A stretch of 64,000 bases of DNA. Source: Acetobacter garciniae. Lineage in GTDB: Bacteria > Pseudomonadota > Alphaproteobacteria > Acetobacterales > Acetobacteraceae. The notes beneath the pieces were generated by a model, which saw only the letters and a program-made list of their open reading frames with translations, was not told where the DNA came from and did no database searches. The stretch's first letter is position 1, and every line of letters starts with the position of its first letter. The translations under genes and the position numbers were made by a program. Below, one piece after another: positions 16,432 to 25,851 of the stretch. The stretch is taken from contig NZ_JAFVMH010000003.1 of NCBI RefSeq assembly GCF_017377735.1, forward strand, positions 248,001 to 312,000. The letters are read 5' to 3'.

Positions 16432-18720
16432 CTAGCCCAGCCGCAGGCCGGGCTGTTCGGGCATGGTGGAAACGGGCTCTGCCGCCCGGCGGGCCTGCAT
16501 CGGGTGCTGGATGGGGCCGTTGTGGTGGAAAAATCCGGGCACGGCCATGATGATGTTGGCCGCCTGTTCCAGGCATGACACCGTGCGTTCGCGCGTCAAG
16601 GCCAGCCCCTGTTCCTCATGCGGGATGGAGCGGATCGCAAAGGATGCCTTGCGCAGCGTGTCGGCGGTGGCGGCGGGGTCCTGGCGCAGGGTGGAAAAAG
16701 ACTCCAGCGCCGCATCCAGCGTCCTGCGCGCCAGCGGGTCCAGGCTGGCATGGGTGGCGTTCCAGCGCAGCCTGACGATCAGCCTGCCAAGGGACAGCGC
16801 GGCAAAGGCCGCATCCGTATAACCCTGCCGGTCCAGCCCGGTGGGAATAAAGGAAAGCCGCATCATCAGCCGCGAAATTTTCTGTAGTTGCAGCCCTTCC
16901 CACGCAACCCACTGCATGGCGCGGTCATGGGGTGCGCGGGCAAGCTTCTGCACCCCGCGCGAAAGCGAGGTGACAAGGCGTGCCGCATCAAGCCGGTGGT
17001 CGGCGGGCAGGATCACACGGAACACAATGGCCAGTAGCGCGCAGGCGGCCAGCATGGTCATCCAGTTATTGGTCAGTTCCAGGTCGTTATAGGTGATGGG
17101 GTTGTTGATCGAGAGCATCATCAGGAAGAACACCACATAACCGAAGGCGGGCAGGCCCAATTTGGGGTGAAACTGCAGCCACACGCCGGGCAGCAGGAAC
17201 ACGCACAGGCTCAGCCATAAAAGCGGGTAGCCGTCTATGCGCGGCAGGGCGAGCGTGTGGCACAGGAAGCCTGCCGGCACGCCAAGGGCTGTGCCTGCCG
17301 CCATCATCGGGCTGGCCTTGGCGGCTGATGGCAGGGTGGCCAGCAGGCTGGATGCGGCCACCACATACAGGATCAGCAGCGGGCCGGTGCTCCAGTGGAA
17401 CACATACCACAACATGCCCGCCAGCATGGCGATGGCGGCCCCGCGCGCACCGTTGCGCAGGGCCATGGGCCATTCCAGATAGGGCACGATGGCCGCACGC
17501 GCCTTTTCGCGCCGCAGGCTGGTCAGGTTGTACAGGGCCAGGTCCATCTGCACCAGGGCGTCGCGCGTATTGTCCAGGGCCGCCAGCATGGCCGGGGCCA
17601 GCGGGGTGGCCGGGTCGCGTGTCAGGTGTTCCAGCGCCTTGAGCGCATCGTGCAGGCAGGCTGAAAGCGGGGCGGGGTTTTCAAGCCAGGCCGGTGTTTC
17701 GGTCATGTCCAGTATACGGGCCAGCGTATCGGCCATCAGCGCATGTACGCCGTGCGTTTCGTCCCCCGCTTCGGCCAGGGTCAGCCAGTAGGGATGGTAG
17801 CTGACGATCAGCCCGGTCAGGCGGCTCAGCCCCAGGCGCAGGTTGCCGATGCGCGCGAGCATGTCCGGGTCGTCGGCGGCTGCATATTCTATGGCCGGGG
17901 CCAGCCCCGCCATATGGGCCAGCAGCTTCGCGCGGCTGTCATAGACCGGCTGGGGCAGGTTGCGAAAGCTCGGCGCGGTTTCAGCCTCTTCGCGCTTTTC
18001 CAGCAGTTCCAGCACGGCCTCATCCCCCGTGGGGGCGTTGGTGGCGTGGGTCGTGGTGCGCTCGCTTTCCGCGATATGGAAGATCCAGGCATGGCGGATC
18101 GTGTCGCGAAAGGCGTCCCCCAGCTTGGCCAGCACCCCGCTTGGCTTTCGGGGCGATGTGGCCATGAACACGAACGCCGTCACCACCACACCCACCACCA
18201 CGGCGGACAGGCGGCTCATGGCCGAGAGAAAGATGTTCTCGGGCTCGGCAAAGGCGGGGGCCGCGATAATGACGATGGTATAGCCCACCAGCACCGCCGC
18301 GTAGGAGCGGAAGAACCGCAAGAATGTGGCGACAGCGCAGGCAATGCCCACAAAGACCGACAGGGCGGCAAAATACAGCACGGGGGCCTGCACGAAAACC
18401 GCCATGACCCCCACGGCAATCGTGGCCCCGATAATGGTGCCCACCACGCGCCACAGGCTTTTGGACACCATGGCCCCGACCGTGGGGTTGGCCACGATCA
18501 GCACCGTGGTGGCCGCACTCAGCGGGGATTGGAGTTGGAACATGAAGGCGCAGAACACCGCAATGCCAATGGCCAGCAGCGTGCGCGCCGTATACGCACC
18601 CGTGCGCAGGAAGGCAGCCCAGCGTGCATCGTCCGCGAAGGGGGTGGCGTTGAGCACGCCTTGTAGCGCGGCCCGCAGCGGCAGCACCCAGTGGGTGCGC
18701 GGTTCAACCTGCGTGGACAT
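16432..18720 (-). CDS. FUSC-family inner-membrane efflux protein
   Basis: 762 residues from 18720; a start at 18771 is possible. Two membrane blocks of about five segments each (residues 45-190 and 430-590) are separated by a soluble domain, the YccS/AaeB architecture. It contains STVLIVANPTVGAMVSK-like FUSC sequence (TTVLIVANPTVGAMVSKSL). Members export aromatic acids or biocides, usually with a periplasmic adaptor; no adaptor gene is nearby. The start overlaps the MarR gene by 17 bases, so the regulator and transporter are co-translated and the regulator likely controls both. Confidence 0.85.
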   Translation of the reverse strand: MSTQVEPRTHWVLPLRAALQGVLNATPFADDARWAAFLRTGAYTARTLLAIGIAVFCAFMFQLQSPLSAATTVLIVANPTVGAMVSKSLWRVVGTIIGATIAVGVMAVFVQAPVLYFAALSVFVGIACAVATFLRFFRSYAAVLVGYTIVIIAAPAFAEPENIFLSAMSRLSAVVVGVVVTAFVFMATSPRKPSGVLAKLGDAFRDTIRHAWIFHIAESERTTTHATNAPTGDEAVLELLEKREEAETAPSFRNLPQPVYDSRAKLLAHMAGLAPAIEYAAADDPDMLARIGNLRLGLSRLTGLIVSYHPYWLTLAEAGDETHGVHALMADTLARILDMTETPAWLENPAPLSACLHDALKALEHLTRDPATPLAPAMLAALDNTRDALVQMDLALYNLTSLRREKARAAIVPYLEWPMALRNGARGAAIAMLAGMLWYVFHWSTGPLLILYVVAASSLLATLPSAAKASPMMAAGTALGVPAGFLCHTLALPRIDGYPLLWLSLCVFLLPGVWLQFHPKLGLPAFGYVVFFLMMLSINNPITYNDLELTNNWMTMLAACALLAIVFRVILPADHRLDAARLVTSLSRGVQKLARAPHDRAMQWVAWEGLQLQKISRLMMRLSFIPTGLDRQGYTDAAFAALSLGRLIVRLRWNATHASLDPLARRTLDAALESFSTLRQDPAATADTLRKASFAIRSIPHEEQGLALTRERTVSCLEQAANIIMAVPGFFHHNGPIQHPMQARRAAEPVSTMPEQPGLRLG

Positions 18721-19279
18721 TGCGGGCCTGGGGCAGGGGGTGGGCAGGGGGGCGGGCACTGGATCGGGCATTGCCGGACGGACCGTCCGGCTGCGCGTTC
18801 AGGCCCGGCTGGGACTGGGCGTTGTGGGAGACAAGCAGCGTGCTCAGCCCCTCTATCAGATCCTTGATGGTAGCGGGTGCCAGGCTTTCGCAGCTTTCAC
18901 GTTCCAGTTCTGCGGCAATACTGTGGAACAGCGCGCAGCGGGCGTGCCCGGCTTCCGTCAGCACCAGCCTTTTGGCCCGGCGATCCTGCCTGTCGGGCCG
19001 GCGTGAGACAAAGCCCTGTTTTTGCAAAAGGTCGAGCACGCGCACCAGGGCCGAACAGTCCACATTCATGGCGGCGGCCAATTCGCTCTGTGTCGCACCT
19101 TCGGGCAGCATGGTCAGGTAGGCGAGCGGGCGCATCAGCGCCAGTGTCATGTCATGCGGGCGCAGGGCCCGGTCCAGCCGTGTGCGCCATAATGTTGCCA
19201 GCCGTGCCACGCGCAGGGTCAGCGCCATGCCGGGAAAGCGGGTTTCATCCAACGCGGGGGAGACGCGCAGGTCAGTCAT
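18704..19279 (-). CDS. MarR-family transcriptional regulator
   Basis: 191 residues from the ATG at 19279. Winged helix at about residues 60-115: GATQSELAAAMNVDCSALVRVLD, then QGFVSRRPDRQDRRAKRLVLT, whose DxRxxR-like wing is typical of the family. Residues 160-191 form an extra Pro/Ala-rich tail overlapping the transporter start. The regulator probably senses a phenolic or other ligand and de-represses the FUSC exporter. Confidence 0.88.
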   Translation of the reverse strand: MTDLRVSPALDETRFPGMALTLRVARLATLWRTRLDRALRPHDMTLALMRPLAYLTMLPEGATQSELAAAMNVDCSALVRVLDLLQKQGFVSRRPDRQDRRAKRLVLTEAGHARCALFHSIAAELERESCESLAPATIKDLIEGLSTLLVSHNAQSQPGLNAQPDGPSGNARSSARPPAHPLPQARNVHAG

Positions 19280-19314
19280 GGAGGTCTCTTTTGTTAGTAT
19301 GAGTATATTTGATA

Positions 19315-19330
19315 TGGCAAATTTATGCCA
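19315..19330. promoter_or_regulatory. Candidate MarR operator
   Basis: TGGCAAATTTATGCCA, arms TGGCA / TGCCA with six-base spacer, inside an A/T-rich patch 36 bases before the MarR start. Size and place suit an autorepression site. Confidence 0.5.
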
Positions 19331-19600
19331 AGATATTAGCATGCTGGGCATTGCGGTCAATCATGCCCGAACACACGGTGTTGAGACCGCCCCCGCACTG
19401 CGTCATCCACCGCCTGCATCAAGCCGCGCCCGGCCTGGATACCGGCCCCCCATATGGGCTTTTTGCAGGGCCGGGCCTTTGGCGCGCGATGGCGCGGGGC
19501 GGGTTGTTCGCGCAAGGGTGAGCGGCCATGTCACGCAATGGGTTGCGCTGGCGGGGCGGGGCTGGTTGGCTGGTTCCGACGCAATGATAAAAGGTGGAGC

Positions 19601-20182
19601 ATGCGCCTATTTCCGGTAATGCTGGTCAGGCACGCGGCGGTGGCTGTACCTGAAGGGGTCTGTTACGGCCGCACGGATGTCGCACTGCAACCGGGGTGGG
19701 AGAGCATTGCATCCGGCCTGTCGGTGCTGGCCAAGGGTGTTCTGTGCCGGGTCCTGTATACCTCTCCCGCGCGGCGTTGCCGGGATATGGCGCGGTTTGT
19801 CGCCCATGCCACGGGTATGGAGATCAGGGTGGACCAGCGCCTGGCGGAGCTGGATTTCGGCGGGTGGGAAGGCCGGAAATGGCAGGACATAGACCGCGCC
19901 GCACTTGATGCCTGGGCGGCCGATCCCGCAGGCTTTGCCCCCCCGGGCGGTGAAAGCGGCCAGGCGCTGCGCCAGCGTGCCCAGGCGTTCTGGCAGGATA
20001 TGCGCGCAGGCGGGCAAAATGCCTGCGTGCTTTCCCATGGCGGGCCGTTGCGCATTCTCTCGGCCCTGGCCCGCGGGGTGGAACCGCATCTGCTGGCTTC
20101 GTCCATGCCGCAGGGATTTGCACGCGTCATCATGGTGCCGCAGCACGCCCCACAGCCCGCCTACAGCCACGAGTCGCCCTGA
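19601..20182 (+). CDS. cobC: Alpha-ribazole phosphatase / histidine phosphatase
   Basis: 193 residues, ATG at 19601 after GGTGGAG. Phosphohistidine motif LVRHAAVAV (RHA instead of the usual RHG), the Glu of the family in LAELDFGGWEGRKWQDI, and the second His in LSHGGPLR. It would remove the 5-prime phosphate from alpha-ribazole phosphate or cobalamin phosphate. Specificity is supported by the flanking bluB, cobS, cobT and cobU. Confidence 0.85.
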   Translation: MRLFPVMLVRHAAVAVPEGVCYGRTDVALQPGWESIASGLSVLAKGVLCRVLYTSPARRCRDMARFVAHATGMEIRVDQRLAELDFGGWEGRKWQDIDRAALDAWAADPAGFAPPGGESGQALRQRAQAFWQDMRAGGQNACVLSHGGPLRILSALARGVEPHLLASSMPQGFARVIMVPQHAPQPAYSHESP

Positions 20183-20303
20183 CGCCGCACCGCTCCACGC
20201 CAGAAGGCGGGGATGCGTCACCGGGCTGGCGTATATGCGCCCCCTCAGCCGCCTTCAGGCCTGCCCGATCCGGCGTGGCAATGCGCGGTTGCGGGGTGGC
20301 GGT

Positions 20304-20960
20304 TCAGCGGTGCAGCCAGCGGCGGCGGGCGGGGTTGCGCCGTTCCCAGCCCCGGCGTTCGAGTTCGGGCGTGTCCGAAGGGTCTGCGGGGTAGCCCACA
20401 CACAGATAGGCCAGGAACTGCCAGTGCGGGTTGATGCTCAACTCGGCGATAGCGGCATCGGGGTCCAGGATGGACACCCACCCCACCCCTATGCCGCGCG
20501 CGGTCGCCGCCAGCCAGAACGTGTGAATGGCCATGACGGCGGACCATGTGGTGGTCTGCGGCATGGTGGACCGCCCCAGCCCCCGGCCCTGTTCGGGGTT
20601 GGTGTCGCAGAAGACGGCAATATGGTGCGGCGCGTCGTCCAGCCCCGCGAGCTTGAGCGTTGCGTAGCGCTGGGCGTCTTCCCCGCTGCGGCCTTCCAGC
20701 GCGCGGGCGTTGCAGTGCAGGAAGTTCTGCCGGATGGCGGCGCGGCGCTGCGGGTTGTCCACCCGCACGAAGCGCCAAGGTTCGCTCAGCCCCACGGACG
20801 GGGCCAGGCAGGCCGTGCGCAGCAGGTGGTCCAGCACCGCTTCGGGCAGAGGTTCGGTATGGAAATGGCGGACATCGCGCCGCCAGACAAAAAGCTGGTC
20901 CAGTTCCTCCTGCCAGTGGGCGGAAAACGTGACGGGAAAAGGATCGGGGGCGGAGGTCAT
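20304..20960 (-). CDS. bluB: 5,6-dimethylbenzimidazole synthase
   Basis: 218 residues. BluB hallmarks: RRDVRHFHTEPLPEAVLDHLL, APSVGLSEPWRFVRV, the FMN-binding nitroreductase fold, TTWSAVMAIHTFWLAATARGIGVGWVSI and the conserved Asp of WVSILDPDA. It cuts FMNH2 with oxygen to give the lower ligand of vitamin B12. It lies 60 bases behind cobS on the same strand, giving the order cobT-cobS-bluB. Confidence 0.93.
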   Translation of the reverse strand: MTSAPDPFPVTFSAHWQEELDQLFVWRRDVRHFHTEPLPEAVLDHLLRTACLAPSVGLSEPWRFVRVDNPQRRAAIRQNFLHCNARALEGRSGEDAQRYATLKLAGLDDAPHHIAVFCDTNPEQGRGLGRSTMPQTTTWSAVMAIHTFWLAATARGIGVGWVSILDPDAAIAELSINPHWQFLAYLCVGYPADPSDTPELERRGWERRNPARRRWLHR

Positions 20961-21020
20961 GGGCGTATCATGCTGGCAAGTGCTTTCCTGGGCAAGACGC
21001 TGGGTGATATCGCGCCGTTC

Positions 21021-21893
21021 TCATGCGGCCAGTGCGGCGAAGGTTGCCAGCACCAGGCATTCCACAACCACCACGCACGCCCCCAGCACATCACCCGTAT
21101 AGCCCCCCAGCAGGCGGCGCGCGGCCCATGCCATGCCAATCACCCCCAGGCAGGCAGCGATAATCGGTGCCAGGGTAAGGCTTAACGCCGTGGGGTGCGT
21201 GCCGGTCGCCCACTCTTTGGTCCAGTTTTCTCCCCACAGGGTCATGAGCCACAGCGTCAATGCGCCGGCACTGGCCAGGGCCACCCCAAGGGGCGCGCGT
21301 GGCAGGGGCGAAAGGGCACGGGCCAGCCCGTCTGTCCGGGCGGGTGGCAGGCGGGCAGGCAGGACCAGCATGGCCGCACGGCCCAGCACCCCCGCCAGAA
21401 TGCAGGAGATCATGCCCACTTTACCCGGCTGCACGGCAAGGGCCGCCAAGGCTGCAACACGAATGCCAAAGGCCAGGCACAAGGCGCTTGTGCCAAAACT
21501 GCCGATATGGCTGTCGCGCATGATTTCAAGCCTGCGTTCGCGCGTGCGGCCCCCCGCGGCGTCGGCCATGTCGGCCAGGCCATCCTCATGCAATGCGCCA
21601 CTCAGCAGGGTTTGCGCGGCCAGCGCCATGCAGGCCGCGACCAGCGGCGGCATATGGACCCGGTGTAAAAGAACCAGCACACAGCCGGTCACCGCGCCAA
21701 CGCCACCCCCGATCAGCGGCCAGCACCAGATGGAGCGGCCCAGCGGCCACGGAGGCGGCGGCTGGGTGTCGGCGCCACCTCGGTAGCTGGCGGGCAGAAG
21801 CCAGTCCACGGGCAGGCGGGTCAGCAGTGCGAGCCCGCATGCCAGGTGCAGGCGCAGCACGGCCAGGGCGGGAAGGACGGCACGGCGCGTCAT
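21021..21893 (-). CDS. cobS: Adenosylcobinamide-GDP ribazoletransferase
   Basis: 290 residues with about seven membrane segments. Signature ALHEDGLADMADAAGG holds the acidic metal-binding residues; TLLSGALHEDG and GCVLVLLH are typical. It joins alpha-ribazole to adenosylcobinamide-GDP in the membrane. Its start overlaps the cobT stop by four bases. Confidence 0.93.
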   Translation of the reverse strand: MTRRAVLPALAVLRLHLACGLALLTRLPVDWLLPASYRGGADTQPPPPWPLGRSIWCWPLIGGGVGAVTGCVLVLLHRVHMPPLVAACMALAAQTLLSGALHEDGLADMADAAGGRTRERRLEIMRDSHIGSFGTSALCLAFGIRVAALAALAVQPGKVGMISCILAGVLGRAAMLVLPARLPPARTDGLARALSPLPRAPLGVALASAGALTLWLMTLWGENWTKEWATGTHPTALSLTLAPIIAACLGVIGMAWAARRLLGGYTGDVLGACVVVVECLVLATFAALAA

Positions 21894-23050
21894 GTCTGGC
21901 GCAGGATCGCGGCCTGTTCGAACGTGGCCATGCCCGTATGGCAGGCAAGGGCCGCCCGCAGCAGCGGCACCGCCAGGGTAGCGCCCGAGCCTTCACCGAG
22001 TCGTAGCCCCAGCCCCAGCAGGGGCTCCATGCCCAGGAAATCCGCCAGCCTGCGGGTCTGCCCCGTCTGTGTCGCGCAATGCGACAGGCAGGCATGGGCC
22101 AGCCCGCCCGGGGCCAGCAAGGTCAGCGGCGCCGTGGCGGCAAGGCACACAAAACCATCCAGCAGCACGGGAATGTTGCGGTGCCGGGCGGCCAGCGTGG
22201 CCCCCAGCAGGGCGGCCAGTTCGTATCCGCCCAAGCGCCTTGCGGCCTCCAACGGGTCGGGCGTGGATCTGGCCGATGTGGGGGAAAGCCCGTCTGCTAC
22301 CGGCTGGTTCACCGCGTGCTCCAGCCCCACTTTCAGCCCCAGTGCCGGGCCATGGCAGGCCAGGGCGGCATCGATCATCCGCGCCTTGTGGGACAGTCCG
22401 GCATCATCCAGCCCGGTGCCACGTCCGGCCCAGTTCTGGCCGGGTGTGAGCGTCATGTCCGGAGCACCGTTTGCACTCAAGGCCGCCGCCAGGGCCGAAG
22501 CCGCCGTGGTGTTGCCGATCCCCATCTCCCCCAGGCAGAGCAGGTCGCATTGTGCAGGTACGCTGTTGAAGCCCGTGGCCACGGCGGCCACAAAAGCGGC
22601 CTCGGTCATGGCGGGTCGGGTGGTGAAATCCGCCGTCGGAGCCAGTGCGTGAACGGGCACCGCCTTGAGTTCCGCCCCCACGCTGCGGGCGATCTGGTTG
22701 ATGGCGGCCCTACCTTGCGCAAACGTGGCCAGCATCTGCGCCGTGACCTCAGTCGGCCAGGGTGACACCCCACGCGCCGCAACCCCGTGGTTGCCTGCAA
22801 AAATCAGCACATGCACGTGCTCCAGCCGGGGTGTGGCGCGTCTTTGCCACCCGCCCAGCCAGCGTGTCAGGTCTTCCAGCCGCCCCAGGCTGCCCGCGGG
22901 TTTGCACAGCGTGGCCTCCCGCGCGGCAATGGCGTCTTGCGCGTTGGTGTCCGCCTGGGGGAGCGCCACGCATAAAGCGCGCAGTTCCTCCATGCATATG
23001 GGGGCCGCGGGCAGGGTATGGGGGTGCTGGGCGGTGCTGTGGGTATCCAT
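21890..23050 (-). CDS. cobT: Nicotinate-nucleotide-dimethylbenzimidazole phosphoribosyltransferase
   Basis: 386 residues from 23050, near the family length (about 350); starts at 23074, 23086 and 23119 are open and no start has a good ribosome binding site. Landmarks: KPAGSLGRLEDL, VLIFAGNHGVAARGVSPWP, LCLGEMGIGNTTAASAL with the catalytic-region Glu and the C-terminal LGLRLGEGSGATLAVPLL. It makes alpha-ribazole phosphate from the BluB product. Divergent from cobU with about 97 bases between starts. Confidence 0.92.
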   Translation of the reverse strand: MDTHSTAQHPHTLPAAPICMEELRALCVALPQADTNAQDAIAAREATLCKPAGSLGRLEDLTRWLGGWQRRATPRLEHVHVLIFAGNHGVAARGVSPWPTEVTAQMLATFAQGRAAINQIARSVGAELKAVPVHALAPTADFTTRPAMTEAAFVAAVATGFNSVPAQCDLLCLGEMGIGNTTAASALAAALSANGAPDMTLTPGQNWAGRGTGLDDAGLSHKARMIDAALACHGPALGLKVGLEHAVNQPVADGLSPTSARSTPDPLEAARRLGGYELAALLGATLAARHRNIPVLLDGFVCLAATAPLTLLAPGGLAHACLSHCATQTGQTRRLADFLGMEPLLGLGLRLGEGSGATLAVPLLRAALACHTGMATFEQAAILRQT

Positions 23051-23147
23051 CAAGGCGGTCACACGGGCTTTCATAAAAGGCGGCATGGGCGCGAGTTTTG
23101 TGCTTTTATGCGCTGTCATGCAACGGAAATGAAAGCAGGCATTGGCC

Positions 23148-23705
23148 ATGGGCAACACGGCGCTTTCCCCCACCGATACGGGCCTGCGGGGCACGGTCCT
23201 TGTGCTGGGGGGTGCGCGTTCGGGCAAGAGCCGCCTGTCCGAAGCCATGCTGACGGCCCTGCCCGCACCGTGGGTGTACCTGGCTACCGGCCGCGCATGG
23301 GATGAGGAAATGCACGAGCGTATTCTCCACCATCGGGCCGAACGCGGCAGCACGGGCTGGCTGACGGTGGAAGAACCGTTGGAGGTGCAGACCGTCATGC
23401 GCGAGCACGCCCATACCCCCCTGCTGCTGGATTGCCTGACCCTGTGGCTGTCCAACCTGCTGCTGGAGGAGCGCGACGTGCAGGCCGCCACAGCTGATTT
23501 CATGGCCTGCCTTGCCGCGCGCCGGGCCCCCACCGTTCTGGTCGGCAACGAGGTGGGGCTGGGCATTGTGCCCGAAAACCGACTGGCCCGCCGTTTCCGG
23601 GACGAGGCAGGCCGCCTGCACCAGCGTATCGCGCGCGACGTGCCCCGGGTGCTGTTTGTCGCAGCCGGGCTGCCGCTTACACTCAAGAACGAAGTGCCGC
23701 ACTGA
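23148..23705 (+). CDS. cobU: Bifunctional adenosylcobinamide kinase / guanylyltransferase
   Basis: 185 residues from the ATG at 23148. P-loop [14 protein letters not shown] at about residue 22, the guanylylated-His region [32 protein letters not shown], and [28 protein letters not shown], all CobU/CobP hallmarks. It makes adenosylcobinamide-GDP, the co-substrate of CobS. With cobC, bluB, cobS and cobT the whole nucleotide-loop assembly lies in about 4 kb; no corrin-ring genes are in the window. Confidence 0.93.
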   Translation: MGNTALSPTDTGLRGTVLVLGGARSGKSRLSEAMLTALPAPWVYLATGRAWDEEMHERILHHRAERGSTGWLTVEEPLEVQTVMREHAHTPLLLDCLTLWLSNLLLEERDVQAATADFMACLAARRAPTVLVGNEVGLGIVPENRLARRFRDEAGRLHQRIARDVPRVLFVAAGLPLTLKNEVPH

Positions 23706-23906
23706 AAGCGTCAGCCCCGGCGATGAGCGACAACGACCACCGCTGGCTTTTGCTTCCACCACTTCTGTGTCAGGTTACTGCCCACGAAACCACGGCGCGC
23801 AGGACGTGTTCAACGCCGCAGGCCCGGACTGCTTGCAGGCTCAGCCAGGCAGGAAATGCGGCATGTTCCGTTTTGCGCCCACCGCGATATTAGGTGAGAG
23901 AAACAG

Positions 23907-25361
23907 ATGTCGGATCATGCAGTAAACACGCAACTTCTGATCGGGGGGCAGTGGCGCAACGCTGCGGATGGCCGCACCATTGCCGTGCTGGACCCCGCGA
24001 CGGCGGAGCTTATCGGCCATGTCGCCCATGCGGGCAAGGCTGATCTGGAACAGGTTGTGGCGGGTGCTGCCACGGGCTTTGCGGCCTGGCGCGCCCTGAC
24101 CGCGTGGGACCGGTTCGTGATCATGCGCAAGGCCGCCAACCTGCTGCGTGAACGTGCCGAGACGATCGGCCGGATCATGAGCCGCGAACAGGGCAAGCCG
24201 CTGGCCCAGGCGGTGATGGAAATCAACGGTGCCGCCGGGATCATCGAATATTTCGGTGAGGAAGGCCGCCGCCTGAATGACGAGCTTATTCCCGCCCGCG
24301 TGCCCAATGTCGAACAGCGCGTGCTGCGCCGCCCGGTGGGCGTTGTGGCGGCCTTCACACCGTGGAATTTCCCCGTCAACCAGATCGCCCGCAAGCTGGG
24401 TGCCGCCCTTGGGGCGGGCTGCGCGGTTATCGTCAAGGCCCCGGAAGATACACCGGCATCCCCCGCCGAATTGATCCGCTGCTTTTGCGATGCGGGCATT
24501 CCCGCCGGCGCGGTCTCGCTCGTTTATGGCGAGCCCGCCGAAATTTCGGAATACCTGATCGCCCATCCCGTGGTGCGCAAGATCTCCTTTACCGGCTCCA
24601 CCCCCGTGGGCAAGCATCTTGCGGCCCTGGCCGGCGCGCAGATGAAGCCTGTCACCATGGAACTGGGCGGGCACGGTCCGGTCATTGTCTGCCCCGATGC
24701 CGATCTGGACGTGGCGGCAGAACGCCTGGCCGCAGCCAAGTTCCGCAATGCCGGGCAGGTCTGCATTGCCCCCACGCGCTTTTTGCTGCACCGCGACATT
24801 GCCCCGGCTTTCGTGGAAAAATTCAAGGCCCAGATGAGCGCGCTCAAGGTCGGCAACGGCCTGCAGGACGGTGTGACCATGGGCCCGGTGGTGAGCGAAC
24901 GCCGTCTCAAGGCCCTGACCGAACTGGTGGAGGACGCCCGGCAGAAAGGGGCGGAACTGTGGCAGCCCGAGATCGCCCTGCCCAACAAGGGCTTTTTCTT
25001 CCCGCCCACCATGGTGTGCAAGCCCACGCTGGAAATGCGCCTTTTGAACGAGGAACCCTTCGGCCCCATCGCCATCATGGACGAATATTCCGAACTGGAG
25101 AGTGCGGTGCGTGAAGCCAACCGGCTTCCCTACGGTCTGGCGGCCTATGTCTATACCCGCAACGAACGCACCGAACGCCTGCTGGGCGAGGCATTGGAAG
25201 CGGGCATGGTGGCCGTCAACCACCACGGCCTGGGCGCGCCGGAAGTCCCGTTCGGCGGCATGAAGGATTCCGGTTACGGCACGGAGGGCGGGCCCGAAGC
25301 CCTGCGCGCCCATACCATCATCCGTCTTGTCTGCAGCCAGCACGACCGCCCCGATTTCTGA
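23907..25361 (+). CDS. NAD(P)-dependent aldehyde dehydrogenase (succinate-semialdehyde type)
   Basis: 484 residues, full length for the family. Catalytic Glu in MELGGHGPVIV, catalytic Cys in FRNAGQVCIAPTRFL, cofactor segment FTPWNFPVNQIARKLG and FTGSTPVGKHL. The sequence style is that of GabD/succinate-semialdehyde dehydrogenases, but glycolaldehyde or other short aldehydes are possible. It stands alone, so no pathway is indicated. Preceded by GAGAGAA at the ATG at 23907. Confidence 0.85.
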   Translation: MSDHAVNTQLLIGGQWRNAADGRTIAVLDPATAELIGHVAHAGKADLEQVVAGAATGFAAWRALTAWDRFVIMRKAANLLRERAETIGRIMSREQGKPLAQAVMEINGAAGIIEYFGEEGRRLNDELIPARVPNVEQRVLRRPVGVVAAFTPWNFPVNQIARKLGAALGAGCAVIVKAPEDTPASPAELIRCFCDAGIPAGAVSLVYGEPAEISEYLIAHPVVRKISFTGSTPVGKHLAALAGAQMKPVTMELGGHGPVIVCPDADLDVAAERLAAAKFRNAGQVCIAPTRFLLHRDIAPAFVEKFKAQMSALKVGNGLQDGVTMGPVVSERRLKALTELVEDARQKGAELWQPEIALPNKGFFFPPTMVCKPTLEMRLLNEEPFGPIAIMDEYSELESAVREANRLPYGLAAYVYTRNERTERLLGEALEAGMVAVNHHGLGAPEVPFGGMKDSGYGTEGGPEALRAHTIIRLVCSQHDRPDF

Positions 25362-25436
25362 TCGGGCGCCCTATCCCCGGCGCCCCCGATCCGCGCCGGG
25401 GGGATGCGACCTTTCCTTCTTCACGCTCTTTCAACC

Positions 25437-25457
25437 CCCCACGGTTTGCCCGTGGGG
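25437..25457 (+). terminator. Hairpin between aldehyde dehydrogenase and tRNA-Glu
   Basis: CCCCACGG / CCGTGGGG perfect stem, five-base loop TTTGC. No T-run follows. Confidence 0.45.
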
Positions 25458-25540
25458 CGGCCTCTCACGGGCTTTCATGCCTAGTAATAGGACTTGTGCC
25501 GGGCGCTGTTTTCCCGTAGGAAGCGCCCATGTCCGCGCCT

Positions 25541-25616
25541 GTCCCATTCGTCTAGAGGCCTAGGACGCCGCCCTCTCACGGCGGCAACACGGGTTCGAAT
25601 CCCGTATGGGACACCA
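25541..25616 (+). tRNA. tRNA-Glu (anticodon CTC)
   Basis: 76 bases including encoded CCA. The acceptor GTCCCAT pairs with ATGGGAC; the anticodon stem CCGCC / GGCGG closes the loop CTCTCAC, giving anticodon CTC; the T arm is CGGGTTCGAATCCCG. The sequence just after it holds an integrase relic, so this tRNA has been a phage or island attachment site. Confidence 0.97.
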
Positions 25617-25674
25617 TTGATTTTCCTGGATATTATTCATTTTCTAGGCCATGGTTTGTGGTTCAGTTGGACCA

Positions 25675-25851
25675 TTAAATCTCAAAATCATCGACGATGC
25701 TCCCAAGATAAGATGAATCGAATTTCAGGCAGACATGCCGGAGCGTTGTCGGGTCTGTCGCTAGCCAGTCTGCGGCCTGATCGATCGGCACGCCGTCCAT
25801 CGCAAACCATGATGCAACGGAATGCTTGAGATGGTGGGGGGCGGCTTCTGT
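25675..25851 (-). pseudogene. C-terminal relic of a tyrosine recombinase
   Basis: About 58 codons on the minus strand, ending at a TAA at 25675, read HHLKHSVASWFAMDGVPI then a DQAADWLATDPTTLRHVCLKF stretch. This is the usual C-terminal layout of phage integrases (HxxxH, an alpha-helix with GVPI, then the tail following the tyrosine region). The N-terminal two thirds are missing and the motif Tyr and Arg are replaced (CLKF where YxH/HH is expected). It lies 58 bases behind tRNA-Glu and points back to it, as left behind after a deletion of an integrated element. Confidence 0.6.

Noticed and set aside
23051-23686. N-terminal extension of cobT to about 600 residues
   Set aside because: The extension is antisense to cobU, has a Ser/Arg-rich shadow composition, and CobT proteins are near 350 residues.
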